A stretch of 64,000 nt of DNA, taken from NCBI RefSeq assembly GCF_963678635.1, contig NC_087063.1, positions 31,508,599-31,572,598 on the forward strand, read 5' to 3'. This stretch comes from Symsagittifera roscoffensis. Taxonomy: Eukaryota; Xenacoelomorpha; Acoela; Convolutidae. Positions 58,101-64,000 of this stretch are shown piece by piece. The stretch's first letter is position 1. Every line of letters begins with the position of its first letter. Position numbers and translations under genes: made by a program. The notes beneath the pieces were generated by a model. That model was not told the origin of the DNA and searched no databases. It was given only the letters and a program-made list of their open reading frames with translations.

Positions 58101-61100
58101 ATCTTGTATGGTTCACATTTCTGACAAAGAGGAGAAGGAAAACGATACATCAAAAACAAAGCACAGCGAGCTAGCCACCAAAAATGGAGCCGCAATTTAA
58201 GATCAAACTCACTTTCAATTAACTAGGGGTCCCCCACTGCAGCTGATGCTTCTTCCAAAAAATGCAAAAAATGAGAATTTATTTTCACAAAGAAACGAAG
58301 CTTCGCAACGCATACAATTGCGAGAACACGACAAAAAGCAGCTCTATAACGTGCAATAAGAAAAACTAGACATAAGTCTCGAATTAGTAAAAATTCGGCT
58401 ACGTTTCGGATTCGATCTGCGACCTTGAGATTATGAGTCTCACTCGCTGACCATTTAGCTATGAACGCTAAACAAATCACAAATTCTAGCCACAAATAAA
58501 GCAGAGAACAGATGCAATGAAATTTCCAATGCTACAGATCGTGATAATGGTGAAAGTGCCACCAAATAAGTGAACACTTTTATCGAATTTTTAATTGCGA
58601 TTCAGGTTGGAAAAAAAAGAAGTTGCGTACTAATACACTACACTTGCAAAAAAAACGAAAACAGAATAGCCAGTTGATGTGCAAAAAGAACAGACTGTTC
58701 CGACCATCTTTATAGTATCAGCATATTCAGAAAATCAGTTCAAACAGGAGGCAACAAAACATATGGGTTCAAAATCAATGAACGTTTTTCGCTGAACGGA
58801 ATTTCTGTTCAAAAACAAATTAATGATTTTTTAGGTGTAAGAAAAAAGTTTTCGATCAACCACTGGTGCGAATCTTTGTGCGCATATAGCAAACAAAAAT
58901 TAGAAATTTCGCAAATTAAGGTTTCATTGTTACTGCATGAATTCCCTATTCTAAACAGTGGCGACCTAGCAAGTTTGAGTCTCACGCACTAATCTTAAAA
59001 TCCTCAAAAACTAGCCAACAATGACGCAGCTACATATGCTAATAAATTGATATTCGTTGCAGCAAAATTATCTCCAAATACAAAAAGACACAATTGCATG
59101 TAATAAATTGGAGAGCATTAAGCCAAATTATGTATGAACTATGCATTTCGAAAAAATTACGAGATGCATGAAAAATTTCTGAAATCGAGCTTTTTATCAT
59201 TGTACTGCTATTTGAAACAAATAACTTATTCGGTTTAATTGATGAAATAAAAATGCATCAGCTGTGTTATTTTTTTAATTATACCGCAGCCTACAAATTC
59301 AAAAGTGCCACCAAAAGTAGCACTTATATTTGCGACTTAGGTTGGAAAAAAAAGAAAATTCGTACTAACACACTTTCCTTCGCAAGTGTAATTATCGAAA
59401 GAAAGTTACGTGTTTCAACAACATGAAGGCATGTGAATCTACTATTAGCATCTCAAACTTTTTCGAACGAAATTTATGAAGAGGAAACAAAGCCGACAAT
59501 CTTTGAGCAGATACAATTTGCGTAAAAAGAAATCTTTCAATTCCACACCTGAGAATACAATGAACAACATTTGCACTTTCAACATCAATAAAAGTTGCTA
59601 AAAGCAAGCAAAAAACCCGTGATGTGGCACCTTAGCCGACAATCGTTGAGCAGACACCATTTGAGGCTTAAAAAATTGGTTTTATAAAAGTTTCAAGTCC
59701 TCCCTGAAACTACCCTGTAGTAACTAGTGCCCACCCGGTACTTAAAATTGAATTTTAATTAAATTGAGCATATCAGCTGCATAACAGCATCATAAGTCAA
59801 TAGACTGATTTTGTTAAACTAGTTGTTGACCAGAAAAAAGTCAGATTCCGATTTGATAATACTTGCTAATCGCAAACGTAATTATATTCAATGCGATCCC
59901 AAGAAACAGCAAAAAATAACGTTTTTATTCCAACACAGTAGAAAACGAAGAAATGAGTTATTCCAACTATCAACTCAAATCTTCTGCAGACGAACTTTGA
60001 CTGCGGAAAAACCAGTGTCTAGGGAATCATTTGATTCACGAGTACTATAATTCTCATTCCGAATGTACTAGCAGCGGAGCAAGCATTAGTTACTTTCCAA
60101 TGTCTTGTTACGTATGGTCGCGAGTTAAAAATTGTCACTTACTAAAAATTGCCGCGTGTTACGAATTAACTCTTGCTAAAAATTGCCGTGTTACAACTGT
60201 CTCCTGCTAAAAATTGCTGCTAAACTTATTTCTCAGCACTTTATTTCCATTTTCTATAAGCCTACGTGTCAGCAGCGCTGGCATAGAATCAATCTAAACT
60301 CGACCGGAGCAGGATATTCCGACTTTATGCAGGGAAATTTTATGCTGGGAGTTGCATCTATAGACCCATTTGAGCAGTCGAAATATTAACTTTTGAATTA
60401 CAACACAAGTGAAGCTGCAAAGTGATATTTTCAAATTAAAACATAGACGCAAAGCTGCACTTAACTAACACAAGCAACTACAGCAGCAAAAAGTTCAAAA
60501 AATTCAATGAGACTGCAAAAAATGCCTTGAAAGAATTAAGTCTGCAAAAAACAATCAAACATCATGCTCATGCGGTTACTACAAGATGCGGATCACGAGT
60601 CTAAACATAACTTTACGTTTTAGATAAGAAACCTGGCAGAATATAAAATGTAAGCAACATTGGATGCGCTTTTGTTGAGCAGTTACAGATCCGAATATTT
60701 TGAAACATAGCCAACTGACAGTTGGAAAAGAGTCAATGAACGCAAGCAAACAAAAATATACTCCCTTGAATACGAATTTGAAGAAAAGATGGCCTTAAAG
60801 CTCTCTCAATTTCTACTATCATTTATAATTGAAAATTATTATGTTTAAAATAATAACTTGACTCCAATTTCCGCGATACTTGTAAAGGTGTTTTTGGAGA
60901 TCCTGTATTGGCCCCACTTTGCTTATAGAAATAGACTGCAATTTTGAAAAGAACTCGAAAGTCAACCCACTAAATTCAAAATTTGAGCTTCAAAAAAATT
61001 CAAAGTTCTCTTTAAAAAAACGGGAGCTAAATGAGTGAACCATCAAGTTTTTATGTTCAGTTATTCGAGGAACATTTTTAAACGGCTGCATGGGTTATTG

Positions 61101-61723
61101 AGAGGAAAATTCTCGCACAAAATTTTTCCCAGTCGCAAAGTGTCCAAATTAAATTTTAGAAACAAGACCGTATTTTCGATAGTATTTCAGGCTCTCGTTG
61201 GCTATATTTGTTACTTCGATCTTATATACACAATTTTTTCAACACTTGCATCATGAGACACCTGAAAACGGGCCTTGTTAGCTTAATGGTGTTCTCCCAA
61301 ACGATTCTAATTTGTATTTATAAATTTTTATAAATAACTTTGTAACTAGATATCGTTTGGAAACAATTTATTATTATTGTTATTATCATAACACAAACAT
61401 AGCATCATAAGATAGCCTATCGCAAATGAGACGAAAAAATTAAATAAGCAGAAAATTTTGTCTAAGCTTAACCAAGACGTGAATAATTACAAATTAGGTG
61501 ATAGACAGGTTGTTTACTGAAAAATGGCATATGTTCCGACTCAATTGCACTTGCTATCGAGTGTTCTCTCAAGCGTGAAGTTGAAAATCTTTTTCACTTT
61601 CAGGATGTTGAGACAGCAACAAACGAGAAGTTGGAGCTCAAAATGCAAATCGCCGAGTTGGAGCATAAAATGGAAAACAAAGAATTCACATTACCTTCTA
61701 CGTTCTCAAATGATCAAATACAG
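43140..61723 (+). CDS. Long coiled-coil protein (at least 13 exons, 3' end not seen)
   Basis: Exons: 43140-43784, 44058-44272, 44525-44723, 46652-46923, 49023-49128, 49330-49620, 49829-49978, 50177-50394, 51596-51753, 51838-51911, 52148-52292, 53899-54077, 61604-61723. Phases match throughout, giving at least 924 aa. The first 150 residues are Ser/Lys-rich with an acidic run (NHDEDDDEELTEDISES); from about residue 195 it is nearly unbroken heptad coiled coil rich in Glu, Lys, Gln and Leu. The style fits centrosomal, ciliary or kinetochore scaffolds, but I recognise no specific family. Intron 6 appears to use a GC donor (AAG|GCAACT). The last exon ends at CAG|GTCAGA, so at least one more exon follows, probably beyond the window. 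It starts about 400 bp from the divergent NXPE-like gene. Confidence 0.8.
45348..45840. repeat. ~170-bp diverged tandem repeats
   Basis: Three units start TGCTCGCT near 45348, 45514 and 45684, each containing TTTTTCTCGACACTGG (or a variant), then an ATATGATATATC motif and GATTATTTGTGGTA. They lie in an intron of the coiled-coil gene; a single related unit lies near 42130-42330. Confidence 0.6.
47693..48213 (-). repeat. Dispersed repeat R1, copy 4
   Basis: Reverse-oriented full copy between coiled-coil exons 4 and 5, with the CGCGCGTTAATTGTCCC core and TATCGAAAGTCGG end. Confidence 0.8.
50754..50828 (+). CDS. Candidate extra exon of the coiled-coil gene
   Basis: Between acceptor TTAGCAG and a weak donor AA|GTCTAT lie 75 nt, phase 2 on both sides, reading QETQLKQETKSKAKETFSLL and onward. 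It would slot between exons 8 and 9 without shifting frame. If the donor is not used the frame stops soon after (HHLEDN, stop), which could be an alternative 3' end. The preceding bases resemble local repeat sequence, so this may be chance. Confidence 0.3.
55637..56197 (+). repeat. Dispersed repeat R1, copy 2
   Basis: The most complete uninterrupted copy: TTGTTCGGACTTTCGATACG at the start, the palindromic ACGCGCGATATAATTCGCGC core, and CAGGGCTTCGCCCTG then TACGAGCAGTCTTG at the end. Provides the empty site for the MITE at 1415-1632. Confidence 0.8.
56329..56402 (-). repeat. tRNA-Leu-like relic
   Basis: The - strand reads TATGGCGAAGTTGTCCGG (A box), an anticodon-like loop with TAA, and GGGTTCAAATCCC (perfect B box). 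Both ends read GTAGGTGC directly rather than as complements, so the acceptor stem cannot form. Confidence 0.5.
56641..56766. repeat. 63-bp tandem duplication
   Basis: Two units starting TTAGTTTCTTTCAGATTTAT at 56641 and 56704, followed by a partial third (GATTTCCCCGCAAAGC). Confidence 0.85.
58395..58469 (-). repeat. tRNA-Met-like SINE relic
   Basis: The - strand reads TAGCTAAATGGTCAGCGAG, GAGACTCATAATCTC (a closed anticodon arm with CAT), AAGGTCGCAGATCGAATCC. This is very close to an elongator tRNA-Met core, but the acceptor stem does not pair. Confidence 0.5.
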
Positions 61724-62352
61724 GTCAGACATTATGATTAAAATTATGAAGCCTAAGGCATGCTTTCCGATCTAAAGCATAGAAGACACTTGAAGCAACA
61801 TTTACTGATTTCAACTGGTAGGTAGAAACGGATTAAAGGAGGGGTGTAGTCCCTTCTCATAAATGCAACGCCCTGAATGTTGAAAAACCGCATTTTGAAA
61901 CTATTATGAGATCAACCTGCAATTTCTCTCTAAGGGCCATAATAAAATTCCGATCAAAACTTTTTGAAAAGAGGCATTTCAACCTATTTTCTCAAAAATT
62001 TGCCTCCGGTACAGAAATTTGCGTCAAAAATACTTTATGCTGTAAAGAGCTCGCAAATTAACTTTGTTTGCCTTAAAACTACCATCCCCAACGCGATAAT
62101 TCTAGATACTCTAGTGCTGGTATGGCAACAAAACTTTTTGGCCCATGTATTTCTCCTTAACTTTGCGGATTTAATTTATCCTGAGAAAAAAATTTGACAT
62201 CTAAAATTTTTTAATTAAGGAGTTGGGTATTATTGAGCAATTAGTTTCAATTAATTTTCACAAGCTTAAGTTTGAGTTCTTCCATGCTTCTGTCTCCAAA
62301 GCAATTCCTCTAAATAACTATTTAACACCGAATTATGAACACCGACATTCAA
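61724..62352. other. Region after the last visible coiled-coil exon
   Basis: Presumed intron. No exon recognised. Contains a degraded stretch similar to the GGGGCGGAT-family interior near 61820-62000. Confidence 0.35.
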
Positions 62353-62964
62353 TCAAGTTTTAAAATTTCTTTTGGCTTGTTTCCAAATAGATTCAAGGGA
62401 ATTTCTATGGGCACCAGTTGAGCAATCTACGAAATAGGTAGACTGATTCACAGCTTTATGGTGGTAGCTTGGAATAACTGCTATAGCATCGATTCCGCTA
62501 TATTTTCGCCAGCACTGGAATGCATAATTGATCCTCGTAAAATTAACTGTTCTATTATTGAACTAATTGTTTCCTGGGTTCTATCTTCAATAAAAACTAG
62601 AAAACACTTGTCAGTCGATGTATCTATATCTCCAAACACTTCTTTCTGGAACTATTCGTTACTTTTTCGTTTCACCATTAGAGTTTCATCAATACGGACT
62701 CTCGTCCCCTCAACGCCAACTTTTGGCGGGTTTTCGTTTATTTTCACAAGCAATTTCGAAAATAACTGTACCATTGCATCGAAGTTTGCTCGTTATGTGG
62801 ACTAGCTCTTCCATTGAAGTCACGGGTATTTCTTGAGACCAAAAATACGCCAGCAGAATGAAATCTTGCAAAAGGATAGCAAACTTTGTCAGAATTGCCA
62901 TTTTCTGGCCTTTATGGCTGGGGCATCGCCATATTTTTTCATACTGACTTCTGACTTCAGTCAC
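62353..62964 (-). pseudogene. Degenerate Merlin (IS1016/ISXO2-like) transposase
   Basis: Read on the - strand in shifting frames. Frame 1: YEKIWRCPSHKGQKMAI and a helical FILLAYFWSQE segment, matching the N-terminal part of this family. Frame 2: VGVEGTRVRIDETLMVKRK (the IDET strand with the first catalytic Asp), then FGDIDTSTDKCFLVFIEDR. Frame 3: CWRKY, VNQSTYFVD, STGAHRNSLESIWKQAKR, matching the conserved (T)GAHTN..E..W..K end. At least one internal stop (after KSNE) and two frame changes break it, and the second Asp is lost. It therefore cannot make an active enzyme. Terminal inverted repeats were not found. Confidence 0.7.
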
Positions 62965-63099
62965 TTCTGATTATCTGTTTTCATGAAGAAAACTTACAGA
63001 GGTTTCTTTTGGATGTGCATGATCCATTTTAGATTAGTTTAAGCTAACTCAAGTAACAATTGCAACAGATCCTCCTTCCACTCGCATGATCACTCTAAA

Positions 63100-63371
63100 A
63101 ATAGTTTTACCTAACTGAGAAAACCCAATTGTATGCAATTTGGTTTTGTCTACGAAAAATGACTAGCAAAACAAAAAATGTGTTATTATTATTATTATTA
63201 TTAACATCTTTTGCCGTAACTTTGGCTAAAAGAGTACGAATCAGCCCTGCATCATTACGCCTAGTGGAAAAAGATCTTCGAATCAGCCCTACTTGCCCTT
63301 CATCATTTCACCCAGTCTAAAATCCCTTGGAATTTCTTAAATTTGGGAATTAGAAGGAAAATAAAATGTGA
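63100..63371. other. TTA microsatellite and linker
   Basis: A (TTA)n run near 63182-63203 creates an apparent Leu-rich signal-like ORF (63129-63320). A short duplicated CGAATCAGCCCT follows. Not considered a gene. Confidence 0.45.
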
Positions 63372-64000
63372 AGGAATGAAATCGGATTATACATTGTGCA
63401 AAATCCTTTCTTGCCTTACTGCTTCAGCAATGTCGACGTTTTAGTTGATTTATGGTATGATTGGCTACATAATATATTGGAAAAATATATACCCAAAAAG
63501 ACAAAACACCGAATGAGTTTACCTCCTTGGGTCAGCAATGAAACATCAAATGCAATAAAAAGGCGGAATACAATGAGAAAATGGATGAATAAAAAACCGT
63601 CACCGAATAACTACCTAAAGCTGGCAACACTTGAATCAAGAGAAAGTGAATTTTTAAACGAAGATCAAAAAAAAATTGAACACTTAGTTTTCGAAAATGG
63701 AACTTTTTCACAAATACAAAAGTATTTTAAGAGCATTCAAAAATCATCTCAACTTCCCTCAGAAATGTACTTAAATGATCAGATCGCTGTCACCGACAAA
63801 GAAAAAGCCCAACTCTTTAATGAGTTCTTTCAATCAGTCTTTACTATCTCGGATTATCAAAGAACCTCCGATAACTCCAAACCTTCAAAAGTAGATAAAC
63901 TCCACTTTACAAGAGAGGAAGTGCAAACTACACTTGAGAACTTGTGTATTGGGAAAGCAAAAGGTCCTGACGGTTTAGGAAATCTACCTCTTAAAAGTTT
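63372..64000 (+). CDS. Non-LTR retrotransposon ORF2 fragment (EN-RT linker to RT start)
   Basis: An open frame of 629 nt running off the window end. It reads FSNVDVLVDLWYDWLHNI, then SLPPWVSN, a Lys/Arg-rich linker (KRRNTMRKWMNKK), LFNEFFQSVF, FTREEVQTTLENL and GKAKGPDGLGN. The PPW linker plus KAKGPDG is the standard entry into LINE reverse transcriptases (CR1/L2/Rex-like style). A stop at 63369 and no endonuclease upstream suggest a 5'-truncated copy; the RT palm would lie beyond the window. Confidence 0.8.

Larger units (their letters stand above)
54078..61603. other. Large repeat-filled intron of the coiled-coil gene
   Basis: No exon seen in 7.5 kb. Contains a GGGGCGGAT-type fragment with an 18-G run (about 54780-54920), R1 copy 2, a tRNA-Leu-like relic, a 63-bp duplication, a tRNA-Met-like relic, and otherwise AT-rich sequence. 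Confidence 0.5.

Noticed and set aside
62458..62805. 115-aa plus-strand ORF
   Set aside because: Shadow of the degenerate Merlin transposase on the opposite strand.
63129..63320. Leu-rich signal-peptide-like ORF
   Set aside because: The Leu run is a TTA microsatellite and the rest is short and unlike any secreted protein.

Overview
The window looks like nuclear DNA of an AT-rich, repeat-laden metazoan, probably an invertebrate. Genes are split by GT-AG introns of up to about 8 kb, there are AATAAA poly(A) signals, and the transposons include hAT-type MITEs, a Ty3/gypsy gag element, a Merlin relic, tRNA-derived SINEs and a non-LTR retrotransposon. A kinesin-9 motor implies cilia. I do not name a species.

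Four host genes can be assembled. Splice phases agree across every junction and the three complete models sum to whole codons. (1) + strand, 3329-23021: a KIF6-like kinesin-9, 7 exons, 1072 aa. (2) + strand, 23788-36076: a 1938-aa protein with a predicted N-myristoylation site, a long disordered body with 50-residue repeats carrying KVTQT (LC8-type) motifs, and a C-terminal CAP domain. (3) - strand, 42742-36288: a 514-aa type II membrane protein resembling the NXPE family, 6 exons, apparently lacking the catalytic GDS serine; it converges on gene 2. (4) + strand, from 43140 to at least 61723: a long coiled-coil protein, at least 13 exons, possibly with one GC-AG intron, probably continuing past the window.

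Region by region: 1-3328 is upstream sequence packed with MITEs, including a 200-bp G-rich one-strand block. 4426-12641 is kinesin intron 1; it holds a three-deep transposon nest (MITE, then a TIR element, then a gag-only LTR element) and a 650-bp palindrome duplicated 1051 bp downstream. 15615-22685 holds a second TIR element, a GGGGCGGAT-type element and eleven copies of a 97-bp tandem repeat. 24470-30540 is AT-rich intron. 36953-37482 is a dispersed repeat whose end abuts an NXPE splice acceptor. 37.6-40.5 kb is rich in tRNA-like SINE remnants. 54078-61603 is a repeat-filled intron. 62353-62964 is a dead Merlin-type transposase and 63372-64000 is the 3'-open start of a LINE reverse-transcriptase region.

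The two most unusual items are the myristoyl/LC8-motif/CAP protein and the NXPE gene whose last splice acceptor is bordered by a transposon end. All functions are inferred from reading the sequence; no database search was run.
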